The position numbers and the translations under genes are program-made. This document shows, piece by piece, positions 1 through 6,148 of a stretch of 7,293 nucleotides of DNA. Location of the stretch: the NCBI GenBank assembly GCA_023458855.1, contig JAEWWQ010000318.1, forward strand, positions 1 through 7,293, written 5' to 3'. A model generated the notes under the pieces. The model was not told where the DNA came from. It did no database searches and was given only the letters and a program-made list of their open reading frames with translations. Source of the stretch: Bacillota bacterium. Its GTDB lineage: Bacteria; Bacillota; Clostridia; Lachnospirales; Lachnospiraceae. The number at the start of each line of letters is the position of its first letter. Position 1 is the first letter of the stretch.

Positions 1-3
1 GTT

Positions 4-34
4 AAAAATAGCGACACATAGATATGTATCGCCA
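4..34 (-). terminator. Rho-independent terminator closing the minus-strand block
   Basis: Read on the minus strand, the arm GCGATACAT (32-24) pairs with ATGTGTCGC (19-11) around a 4-nt loop. The stem has nine pairs, one of them G-U. A further G-U pair (33/10) and a U-A pair (34/9) extend it to 11. It is followed at once by a run of five T (8-4). This is the classic hairpin plus U-tract, placed about 40 bases after the stop codon of the 102-residue gene. On the plus strand the pairs are weaker and no good T-run follows, so the terminator serves the minus strand. Confidence 0.75.
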
Positions 35-75
35 GCTTTTCCCTTATTTATAAGTAACAAATCCAATCTTTACTT

Positions 76-384
76 TTAATGCCAGTTAAGTAAAGAATTT
101 GATTTATTTATTTTCTTTGTCATTATATACAGAAAAGTAGAAAAATCAGAATCTGCCATTTCTGCCCATTCTCCGCCCATGATTTCTTTTATTTCCCCGA
201 TTGGTCTTTCTAAAAAAAGTGCCATTTCTCTAGGATCGTATCCCTGAATAGATGTAACATTTTTTGCACTGCTCAGTTTTGCAGCTGCCTCACTTAAAAA
301 ACGTTTTTCCTGTTCTAACTGAGGATCTTCTTTTTTCATTTCTTGATTTTCTAATAATTTTTTTAAATCATTTAAAATGTCCAT
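76..384 (-). CDS. Acidic 102-residue protein of unknown function
   Basis: I do not recognise this protein. The ATG at 384 is preceded by GAAAGG (397-392) with a 7-nt spacer, and the frame runs cleanly to TAA at 78-76, just before a terminator, so it looks like a real gene. Residues 1-45 are rich in Lys and Glu and should be helical, with Leu4, Leu7 and Leu11 suggesting a short amphipathic or coiled-coil segment broken at Pro21. Residues 51-70 (PREMALFLERPIGEIKEIMG) follow the spacing of a helix-turn-helix: Ala55, Leu58, Ile65 and Ile68 fall at the core positions. The usual turn glycine is Glu59, however, and the would-be recognition helix is not basic. There is no signal peptide or membrane segment, so it is probably cytoplasmic. 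It lies 106 bases downstream of the purine permease and may be its last co-transcribed gene or may use its own promoter. A small regulator or partner-binding protein is possible but unproven. Confidence 0.7.
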   Translation of the reverse strand: MDILNDLKKLLENQEMKKEDPQLEQEKRFLSEAAAKLSSAKNVTSIQGYDPREMALFLERPIGEIKEIMGGEWAEMADSDFSTFLYIMTKKINKSNSLLNWH

Positions 385-430
385 ATGTATACCTTTCTAT
401 ATAATCAGTTTTTTCAAACTTGATTCCTAT

Positions 431-476
431 TTATTTAAGACAGAGATAATGCAGCATACACTACCTCCATCTTAAA
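431..476 (-). promoter_or_regulatory. Long wobble-rich hairpin enclosing a Shine-Dalgarno and 8-codon mini-ORF
   Basis: On the minus strand, the arm at 476-459 (starting TTTAAGATGGAGG) pairs with the arm at 451-434 (ending TCTGTCTTAAA) over 18 consecutive pairs, four of them G-U, around a 7-nt loop. No T-run follows, so it is not a standard terminator. The 5' arm contains GGAGG (468-464). Six bases later an ATG at 457 opens a frame reading MLHYLCLK with a TAA stop at 433-431. The element lies between the purine permease stop and the start of the 102-residue gene. It could be a leader controlling the small gene, an mRNA-processing or stability hairpin, or an accident. The pairing is directly visible; the role is inference. 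Confidence 0.4.
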
Positions 477-489
477 TATAAGCTGATAA

Positions 490-517
490 ATTATAAGAAA
501 ATATATTTTAGTATAAA
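490..517 (-). promoter_or_regulatory. Possible sigma-A promoter for the 102-residue gene
   Basis: A perfect TATAAT lies at 495-490 on the minus strand, with TTTATA (4 of 6 matches to TTGACA) at 517-512 and a 16-bp spacer. It overlaps the last codons and stop of the purine permease gene. Initiation about 7 bases downstream would place the 18-bp hairpin at 476-434 near the 5' end of the transcript. The region is very A+T-rich, so a chance TATAAT is a real possibility. Confidence 0.33.
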
Positions 518-1861
518 TAAAACTGTTAAAACATACATCAAAGCACTAATCTTCTTCTCTTTCGCATTTCCCGTTAATAAGTTGATTAATGTCCATGAAA
601 CAACGCCGAATGAAATACCTTCTGAAATACTGTATAACAATGGCATAGAAATTATGCAAAGGAAAGCTGGAATCGCATCTGTCATATCATTAAAATCTAT
701 CTTAACTACTGCTCCCATCATATAGAATCCAACAATAATTAAAGCCGGTGCTGTTGCAAAGGAAGGAATTGCCAAAAACAGAGGAGAGAAAATAACTGCA
801 AGTAAAAATAATAGTCCTGTCACTACAGCCGTTAAACCAGTTCTACCGCCCTCTGTAACACCGGAAGCACTTTCTACGTATGTAGTTGTTGTAGAAGTTC
901 CAAAAATAGCACCAATACTTGTAGCAATCGCATCTGCCAATAAGGCTCCCTTAATTCTAGGCAACTTACCGTCTTTATCTAACATATCCGCTTTTGATGA
1001 AACACCAATTAAAGTTCCCAATGTATCGAACAAATCTACAAATAAGAAGGAAAACATAACAACAATAAAATCAAGGATCTTTATACTTGAAAATCCTGCT
1101 GTAAATACTTGTCCGAATGTGTTTCCAAGTGCACTGAAATCAAAGCTTACCAAACCACTCGGAATAACAGAGTACATACCTGCATCTGGATTAGGAACAT
1201 AGATTCCGGCTATTTCACAGATAATACCAAGTACCCAGGTAATAATAATGCCGAATAAAATGCCTCCTTTGACATTTTTAATTAAAAGAATTGCAGTAAT
1301 TAAAACACCAATCAAAGTAAGAAGTGCACCTATTCCAACAGAGCTGAATAACTCTCCCTTAAATGTCTGGAATGATACTAATGTTGCATCATTATTAACA
1401 ACTAATTTTGCATTTTGTAATCCAATAAATGCAATAAACAGACCAATACCAACACTAACTGCTGATTTTAAGGTCATTGGAATTGCATTGAAGATTGCTT
1501 CACGCACATTTGTTAAGGAAAGAATAATAAAAATAATACCCTCAACAAATACTGCTAACAAGGCAAGCTGCCAGGAATATCCCATGCTTAATACAACTGT
1601 ATACGCAAAATAAGCATTTAAGCCCATACCAGGAGCTAATGCAAATGGATAATTGGCTAATAATGCCATTAACATGGTACCTACAAATGAAGCGAGTGCT
1701 GTTGCAATTAATACTGCATTTGCATCCATTCCTGAAGCGGAAAGGATATTTGGGTTTACTGCCAGAATATAAGCCATTGTCATGAATGTTGTAATACCAG
1801 CCATTACTTCTGTCTTAACATCTGTTTTGTTTTCTGATAACTTGAAAAACTTTTCTAACAT
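491..1861 (-). CDS. NCS2-family (AzgA/PbuG-like) purine nucleobase permease
   Basis: This is an integral membrane transporter of the COG2252 branch of NCS2, which takes up adenine, guanine or hypoxanthine, normally by proton symport. At 456 residues it is full length. It is almost entirely hydrophobic, with about 12-14 membrane segments. Family landmarks are TEVMAGITTFMTMAYILAVNP (17-37), APGMGLNAYF (76-85), the carrier-domain segment FVDLFDTLGTLIG (274-286) and GTSTTTTYVESASGVTEGGR (321-340). The last two belong to the substrate-binding helices of this family. The ATG at 1861 is preceded by a strong AGGAGG (1875-1870) with an 8-nt spacer, which fixes the start. The gene follows cytidine deaminase by 114 bases with no terminator visible between them, so read-through from the nucleoside operon is possible; a local promoter is also plausible. 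Sequence alone does not tell me whether it prefers adenine or guanine/hypoxanthine, so no symbol is given. Confidence 0.93.
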   Translation of the reverse strand: MLEKFFKLSENKTDVKTEVMAGITTFMTMAYILAVNPNILSASGMDANAVLIATALASFVGTMLMALLANYPFALAPGMGLNAYFAYTVVLSMGYSWQLALLAVFVEGIIFIILSLTNVREAIFNAIPMTLKSAVSVGIGLFIAFIGLQNAKLVVNNDATLVSFQTFKGELFSSVGIGALLTLIGVLITAILLIKNVKGGILFGIIITWVLGIICEIAGIYVPNPDAGMYSVIPSGLVSFDFSALGNTFGQVFTAGFSSIKILDFIVVMFSFLFVDLFDTLGTLIGVSSKADMLDKDGKLPRIKGALLADAIATSIGAIFGTSTTTTYVESASGVTEGGRTGLTAVVTGLLFLLAVIFSPLFLAIPSFATAPALIIVGFYMMGAVVKIDFNDMTDAIPAFLCIISMPLLYSISEGISFGVVSWTLINLLTGNAKEKKISALMYVLTVLFILKYIFL

Positions 1862-1886
1862 CTCCCATACCTCCTATTTTTTTATT

Positions 1887-1923
1887 AACGAAATCTAACA
1901 AACACATTTTTCGTTTATATGTG
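1887..1923 (-). promoter_or_regulatory. Interlocking inverted repeats in the purine permease leader
   Basis: On the minus strand, AACGAAA (1915-1909) is a perfect inverted match to TTTCGTT (1893-1887). A second pair, CACAT (1923-1919) and ATGTG (1907-1903), interleaves with it. The order A1-B1-A2-B2 is that of an H-type pseudoknot, with linkers of 3, 1 and 9 bases. If the two do not form together they are alternative hairpins. The element ends 11 bases before the AGGAGG of the permease gene. It does not match the purine riboswitch core. The repeats are visible, but both stems are short and A-U-rich, so function is uncertain. Confidence 0.35.
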
Positions 1924-1931
1924 GGAAAAAT

Positions 1932-1940
1932 ATTAAAGCA
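1932..1940 (-). promoter_or_regulatory. Possible extended -10 promoter for the purine permease
   Basis: Minus-strand TGC-TTTAAT (1940-1932) fits an extended -10 element (TGn plus 5 of 6 matches to TATAAT). No convincing -35 hexamer is found at the right distance; the best nearby sequence is TTG-rich but only half matching. Initiation near 1925 would give a leader of about 64 bases, starting almost exactly at the inverted repeats at 1923-1887. Confidence 0.33.
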
Positions 1941-1975
1941 CATCATGTATTCTACAACTTTTACCAAAGCTTTGT

Positions 1976-2404
1976 CTATCTTTTTTCATTTTTTTGACTC
2001 AAGTTTTTCGGTCCAAATCCCATTGGCAGCATCTCTTCCAATGTATACTCTGCATACTCCTGTTCAGAAATCGCTACCACGACCTTAAAAGTAGCAGGAT
2101 CACAAAATTCCATCATAACTTGTCTGCATACTCCGCAAGGAGCTGCATACCCTGAAACGCTTCCTCTTTGACCGCCTACGACTGCGATTGCCGAAAACTC
2201 TCGTTCTCCCTCACTGATAGCTTTAAAAAAGGCTGTTCTTTCAGCACAATTGGTAGGCGTATAACTTGCATTCTCTATATTACATCCTGTAAATATCTTA
2301 CCATCTTTAGTTAGAAGTGCTGCACCCACACAAAAATCAGAATATGGCGCATATGCATACTCTCTGGCTTCCAATGCGAATTTAATTAATGTCTGATTAT
2401 CCAT
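1976..2404 (-). CDS. cdd: Cytidine deaminase
   Basis: This zinc enzyme hydrolyses cytidine and deoxycytidine to uridine and deoxyuridine plus ammonia in pyrimidine salvage. At 142 residues it is the usual length of the small homotetrameric type. CNIENASY (41-48) carries the ribose-contacting Asn42 and Glu44. TNCAERTA (51-58) gives zinc ligand Cys53 and the catalytic proton shuttle Glu55. PCGVCRQ (89-95) supplies zinc ligands Cys90 and Cys93. Near the C-terminus, EEMLPMGFGPKNL (123-135) is the family's closing motif, followed by a short Lys-rich tail. All catalytic residues are present. The ATG at 2404 has AAGGAG (2415-2410) with a 5-nt spacer. The gene starts 37 bases after the second permease gene, so it is the fifth gene of the transporter operon. 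It would process imported cytidine, which supports a transporter not limited to purine nucleosides. Confidence 0.97.
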   Translation of the reverse strand: MDNQTLIKFALEAREYAYAPYSDFCVGAALLTKDGKIFTGCNIENASYTPTNCAERTAFFKAISEGEREFSAIAVVGGQRGSVSGYAAPCGVCRQVMMEFCDPATFKVVVAISEQEYAEYTLEEMLPMGFGPKNLSQKNEKR

Positions 2405-2441
2405 ATGAACTCCTTATCAAAGATATTTATTCTATAAAGTT

Positions 2442-3395
2442 CTACCTTGCACCCTTATCATAAGGGATACCTTCCGCACGAGGTGCCTGAGAATTTTTGG
2501 ATGTAAATATTAATACAATTAATGTAGCAATATAAGGAATCATCTTAAACAGGTAACTTGGAATCCCAAGATTGCTTAAGAAAGGAATCCCGGAATAAGA
2601 TGCTGCAATTGCCTTCGTTAAACCAAAAAATAAAGAAGCCCACATTATTTTTACAGGTTTCCATTGACCAAAAATCAATACTGCCAAAGCTAGAAATCCA
2701 TATCCCGACACAGTTGCATTAAAGTTCGTGGATGTTGGAACTACAAAAACAAGTCCTCCTAATCCGCCAAGCATACCAGAAATGATAACGCCGGCATATT
2801 GCATACGATAAACATTAATTCCGGCAGCATCTGCTGCCTGTGGATGTTCTCCGCAGGAACGCAGTCTAAGTCCGAATCTTGTTTTATATAATAAAACTGT
2901 TGAAAAAATTAAAATTGCAATACCGATATAGGTAGTTATATAAGTGTTCTTAAAGAATAATGCCCCGATTACAGGAATGCTTCCTAATACCGGCACAGAT
3001 TCTATTCTAAACGTATTTGCAAACTGAATCTGCTGTACTCCTTGAATAATTCTGGCTACAAAAATTGCAAATGCAGGTGCGAACATATTAAGTGCTGTAC
3101 CGCTGATGGTCTGATCAGCCTTCATATTAATCGCAGCATATGCATGAAAAAGTGCAAATACACCACCTGTTACCATGGATATGATAATAGCTAACAGTAA
3201 TTGTCCCTGTCCGCCCATAGAACTGCCAGTCAAGTTCAAAAATAAGATACCCGTAAATGCTCCCATAGTCATAATACCTTCGAGTGCAATATTAATGATT
3301 CCACTTCGTTCTGAAAACATTCCGCCTAAAGCTACAATCAAAAGAGGGATGGCAAAAAACATAGTCTGTTGAAAAATAAAATATACTACACTCAT
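2442..3395 (-). CDS. Nucleoside ABC transporter permease (NupC/YufQ-like)
   Basis: This is the second membrane subunit of the nucleoside ABC importer, BPD_transp_2 family (COG1079). Its 317 residues are typical of the shorter permease of the pair. The protein is strongly hydrophobic, with about 8-9 membrane segments. Family motifs are the N-terminal SERSGIINIALEGIMTMGAF (28-47), the cytoplasmic coupling region RSCGEHPQAADAAGINV (179-195), the Gly-rich segment SGMLGGLGG (206-214) and the C-terminal APRAEGIPYDKGAR (304-317). The ATG at 3395 overlaps the TGA of the first permease gene by four bases (ATGA), indicating translational coupling. AGGAGG lies 9 bases upstream. In Bacillus and Lactococcus the matching subunits are YufQ (NupQ) and NupC. 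It should pair with the permease at 4519-3392 in the membrane and be driven by the ATPase encoded upstream. Confidence 0.93.
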   Translation of the reverse strand: MSVVYFIFQQTMFFAIPLLIVALGGMFSERSGIINIALEGIMTMGAFTGILFLNLTGSSMGGQGQLLLAIIISMVTGGVFALFHAYAAINMKADQTISGTALNMFAPAFAIFVARIIQGVQQIQFANTFRIESVPVLGSIPVIGALFFKNTYITTYIGIAILIFSTVLLYKTRFGLRLRSCGEHPQAADAAGINVYRMQYAGVIISGMLGGLGGLVFVVPTSTNFNATVSGYGFLALAVLIFGQWKPVKIMWASLFFGLTKAIAASYSGIPFLSNLGIPSYLFKMIPYIATLIVLIFTSKNSQAPRAEGIPYDKGAR

Positions 3396-4519
3396 GCTTT
3401 ACTACCTCCTATATCAGTTTTAGTTCCTTTACCTGAAGATTTATCCTCTATTTCTTTCTTTGGCCTGAATCTCGCCAGTAATGTTTTTACCATTAATGCA
3501 AAAGCACTAAAATAAATAATAACTGCTATAATAATGTCAATGATTTCTGTAGAGAATTCAAATAGCTGCAAATAAAAACCACCTGCAGTCAGATATGCTA
3601 TGAATAATCCGGCAAATAAAATTCCGATTGGATGACATACACCAAGCAGTGCTACTGAAATACCATTGAATCCTTCAGAAGCTAATGTATCAACAATTTC
3701 AATATGTTTTCCCGTACCTGCCAGGTATAATAATCCTCCGGCAAGCCCTGAAATAGCACCTGCAATCATCATGGACAGCATAATGCTCTTCTTCTCATTA
3801 ATTCCTGCATATTTACTGGCATCTTTATTAAAACCAACTGCTTTTAATTCATAACCAAACGTAGTTTTGTTTAAAACTATATAAATAAGAATTACGACCA
3901 GAACTGCAATGATAAATCCACCATTTACACTGGAACCCGGAAACAACTTATCCAGCCCCATCTTTGGAATTTGTGCTGTTTCAAGAATGTTTTTTGATTC
4001 ATTTCTTAAATTATTGAATAATGGCTTATACCCTTTTACAATCCAGTTAACAGCATACATACCGATGTAATTCATCATAATGGATGCAATAACTTCATTT
4101 ACATTAAAATATGCTTTTAAAAGTCCGGGTACCAATCCCCATATCGCCCCAAATAATACACTTGCCAGTAACGCGACCAACCAATGAACACCACCGAGAT
4201 TTTTAAACATAATACCTACGAATACTGCTCCGAAGCCGCCCACAATAAATTGTCCGCTGGCACCAATGTTAAATAATCCTGTCTTAAATGCAAATCCAAC
4301 AGACAGACCTGTTAAAATAATTGCTGTTGCGTAATAAAATACTTGTCCGACGCCTTTCATGCCATGTGTCAGAGAACCGGTTAAAATAGTAGTAAATCCA
4401 GGTAATGCCTGTTGACTGTTACATAGCAATAATATGATAAGACCGACTATGAGACCTATAATGATGGCAAAAACAGAAGACATTGCTCCGGAGAAATCAA
4501 TTATTCTTTTATTTTTCAT
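3392..4519 (-). CDS. Nucleoside ABC transporter permease (NupB/YufP-like)
   Basis: This is the first membrane subunit of the nucleoside importer, BPD_transp_2 family (COG4603). From the ATG at 4519 it has 375 residues. A membrane helix near 13-33 is followed by the family motif GFAFKTGLFNIGASGQF (75-91), several further helices, a coupling-loop region KAVGFNKDASKYAGIN (226-241), the Gly/Ala-rich AGAISGLAGG (253-262) and a charged cytosolic tail (351-375). The reading frame also permits a GTG at 4528 (three residues longer). I prefer the ATG because AGAAGG (4533-4528) sits 8 bases before it, whereas the GTG would overlap that site. The gene overlaps the ATPase gene by 11 bases and the next permease by 4, so all three are probably translationally coupled at matched levels. 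Confidence 0.92.
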   Translation of the reverse strand: MKNKRIIDFSGAMSSVFAIIIGLIVGLIILLLCNSQQALPGFTTILTGSLTHGMKGVGQVFYYATAIILTGLSVGFAFKTGLFNIGASGQFIVGGFGAVFVGIMFKNLGGVHWLVALLASVLFGAIWGLVPGLLKAYFNVNEVIASIMMNYIGMYAVNWIVKGYKPLFNNLRNESKNILETAQIPKMGLDKLFPGSSVNGGFIIAVLVVILIYIVLNKTTFGYELKAVGFNKDASKYAGINEKKSIMLSMMIAGAISGLAGGLLYLAGTGKHIEIVDTLASEGFNGISVALLGVCHPIGILFAGLFIAYLTAGGFYLQLFEFSTEIIDIIIAVIIYFSAFALMVKTLLARFRPKKEIEDKSSGKGTKTDIGGSKA

Positions 4520-6050
4520 TGCTGTCACCTTCTCTCTTTGAGCCTGCCATATACAATCCCAATTCCTGTACCGTTACTTTTTTCGGATCCAGATCAGCAA
4601 CAATGCTGCCTTCAAACATAACTAAAATCCGGTCACTTAGATTCATTACTTCATCCAGCTCCAAAGAAACCAAAAGAATCGCACAGCCGGCATCTCTTTG
4701 TTTTACTAACTCTTTATGGATATACTCAATAGCACCCACATCAAGACCCCTTGTAGGTTGAACTGCCAGCATAACATCAGGCTTTTTCATAATTTCTCTC
4801 GCTACAATAGCCTTTTGCTGGTTGCCACCTGACATGCTCCTGGTCAGCGTTTCTCTTCCCTGACCGCTTCGGATATCAAATTGTTCAATCAATAAATCGG
4901 CATATTCATTTACCTTATCATTTCGAATGAATCCATGCTTATTGAATTCTTTCTGGAAATACTGTTGTAACACCAGGTTATAAGCAAGATTATAATCCAA
5001 TACCAGTCCGTGTTTATGTCTGTCTTCAGGAATATGGGACATACCATGCGTATTTTTGTAACGGATACTTCTCTTTGTGACATCTTCTCCGTTCAGGAAA
5101 ATACTTCCCTCCGAAATCGTGTCTAATCCCGTAATTGCATGTACCAATTCGGTTTGTCCATTTCCATCAATACCTGCTATACATACAATTTCTCCCTTAC
5201 GTACTTCAAAGCTGACTTGATCTACAAGATTTTTAGTATGTCCTTCATGTTTTGCCTTAACACTAAGATTATCAACTTTTAAAACAACATCTGCAGGCTT
5301 TGCCTCTGCTTTCTCTATGGTCAGGTCTACTTTTCTTCCTACCATCATTTCTGACATTGCCTGCTTATCTGTATCAGCAACATTTACAGAGCCTATATAC
5401 TTTCCACGGCGTAAAACAGAACATCGATCTGCAACCGCCTTGATTTCATTCAACTTATGTGTGATAAATAAAATAGATTTTCCTTCAGCCTTCAATTCTC
5501 TCATAATCTGCATTAACTCGTCAATTTCCTGTGGTGTCAATACGGCTGTTGGTTCATCAAAAATTAAAATATCGTTATCACGATATAACATCTTCAGAAT
5601 TTCGACCCTCTGCTGCATACCGACAGTGATGTCACTGATAAATGCATCGGGATCAACAAAAAGACTATACTTTTCGCTTAATTCAACTACCTTTTTTCTG
5701 GCTTCCTCCATCTTCAGAAATCCGCCCTTTGTCGTTTCAATTCCTAATACAATATTCTGTAATACTGTAAAATTATGTACCAGCTTAAAATGCTGGTGTA
5801 CCATTCCAATTCCTAGATCATTTGCATCAAGAGGTCCCCTTATCTGTACTTCCTTACCTTTTACTTTAATCTTACCCTTTTCCGGTTGATATAACCCGAA
5901 AAGTACACTCATCAATGTTGATTTTCCAGCGCCATTTTCACCTAACAATGCATGAATCTCGCCTGCTTTTAATTGCAACGTAATATCATCATTTGCAATA
6001 ATTCCCGGAAATTCTTTTGTTATGTTTAACATCTCAATCACGTAATCCAT
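4509..6050 (-). CDS. Nucleoside ABC transporter ATP-binding protein, two fused ABC domains (NupA/YufO-like)
   Basis: This cytoplasmic ATPase powers nucleoside import. At 513 residues it holds two nucleotide-binding domains, as in RbsA. Domain 1 has Walker A GENGAGKST (37-45), Q-loop MVHQHF (83-88), signature VGMQQR in place of LSGGQ (143-148), Walker B ILIFDEPT (161-168, Glu166) and H-loop His198. Domain 2 has a Walker A remnant GIDGNGQTE lacking the Lys (293-301), the RbsA-type PEDRHKHG (341-348), a good signature SGGNQQ (407-412) and a Walker B ending AVQPTRGLDVGA (429-440), where the catalytic Glu is Gln431. There is no H-loop His. By the usual ABC geometry, domain 1's Walker motifs would face domain 2's intact signature, giving one competent site and one degenerate site. 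I know this pattern from the BMP-linked ATPases, so it is not damage. The ATG at 6050 has AGGGGG (6063-6058) 7 bases upstream. Confidence 0.95.
   Translation of the reverse strand: MDYVIEMLNITKEFPGIIANDDITLQLKAGEIHALLGENGAGKSTLMSVLFGLYQPEKGKIKVKGKEVQIRGPLDANDLGIGMVHQHFKLVHNFTVLQNIVLGIETTKGGFLKMEEARKKVVELSEKYSLFVDPDAFISDITVGMQQRVEILKMLYRDNDILIFDEPTAVLTPQEIDELMQIMRELKAEGKSILFITHKLNEIKAVADRCSVLRRGKYIGSVNVADTDKQAMSEMMVGRKVDLTIEKAEAKPADVVLKVDNLSVKAKHEGHTKNLVDQVSFEVRKGEIVCIAGIDGNGQTELVHAITGLDTISEGSIFLNGEDVTKRSIRYKNTHGMSHIPEDRHKHGLVLDYNLAYNLVLQQYFQKEFNKHGFIRNDKVNEYADLLIEQFDIRSGQGRETLTRSMSGGNQQKAIVAREIMKKPDVMLAVQPTRGLDVGAIEYIHKELVKQRDAGCAILLVSLELDEVMNLSDRILVMFEGSIVADLDPKKVTVQELGLYMAGSKREGDSNEK
4525..4533 (-). 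promoter_or_regulatory. Shine-Dalgarno that decides the first permease start
   Basis: Minus-strand AGAAGGTGA (4533-4525) lies inside the end of the ATPase gene and resembles the anti-Shine-Dalgarno complement AAGGAGGTGA with bases missing. AGAAGG is 8 bases from the ATG at 4519, a normal spacing. The alternative GTG at 4528 is embedded in the site itself, which argues for the shorter protein. Confidence 0.55.
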
Positions 6051-6074
6051 AGGTAGACCCCCTGCTTATTTTTA

Positions 6075-6108
6075 AATGGGATGCCACTAGGAATAACGGC
6101 ACCCCATT
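6075..6108 (-). promoter_or_regulatory. Intercistronic stem-loop between lipoprotein and ATPase genes
   Basis: On the minus strand, AATGGGGTGCC (6108-6098) pairs with GGCATCCCATT (6085-6075) over 11 consecutive pairs, one of them G-U, around a 12-nt loop. The sequence after the 3' arm is TTAAAAATAAG, not a T-run, so this is at best a weak terminator. A hairpin placed after a substrate-binding-protein gene usually protects the upstream mRNA or reduces read-through, so the binding protein is made in excess over the ATPase and permeases. It also lies a few bases downstream of the promoter-like sequence at 6148-6121. The pairing is observed; the roles are inferred. Confidence 0.6.
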
Positions 6109-6120
6109 CTGAGTCATAAA

Positions 6121-6148
6121 ATAATATTTCTAAAATCTATTCTGTCAA
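6121..6148 (-). promoter_or_regulatory. Near-consensus sigma-A promoter inside the operon
   Basis: Minus-strand TTGACA (6148-6143) is a perfect -35 hexamer, starting on the base after the lipoprotein stop codon. After a 16-bp A+T-rich spacer comes TATTAT (6126-6121), a 5 of 6 match to TATAAT. Initiation around 6114 would place the 11-bp stem-loop (6108-6075) at the very 5' end of the transcript. Such a promoter would let the ATPase, permeases and cdd be expressed apart from the lipoprotein. This is the best promoter match I found in the window. Confidence 0.55.

Noticed and set aside
1887..1915. PurR PurBox pair suggested by inverted CGAA and TTCG
   Set aside because: The orientation fits, but the cores are only 17 bases apart, closer than expected for two Bacillus-type boxes, and the flanking CCGAAC-type bases are missing.
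1965..1974. Palindrome CAAAGCTTTG just after the cdd stop as a terminator
   Set aside because: It is a 10-base perfect palindrome with no loop and no T-run on the minus strand, so it cannot form a normal terminator hairpin.
1862..1975. Purine riboswitch upstream of the NCS2 permease
   Set aside because: The conserved junction and loop sequences of the guanine/adenine aptamer (TATA-box-like P1 region, TTTCTACC-type and CCGTAAA-type segments) are absent from the minus strand here.
5317..5889. Open frame of 190 codons on the plus strand inside the ATPase gene
   Set aside because: It lies antisense to a clearly conserved gene, and its translation looks like a shadow with no recognisable motifs. 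The other plus-strand frames at 1248-1613, 3175-3372, 3666-3854, 4483-4761 and 6874-7083 are rejected for the same reason.
4509..6050. Broken second ATP-binding domain (no Walker A Lys, Gln in place of the catalytic Glu)
   Set aside because: To my knowledge the same changes, and the odd VGMQQR signature in domain 1, are standard in the YufO/NupA-type ATPases. The frame is intact and full length, so this is family-typical rather than decay.
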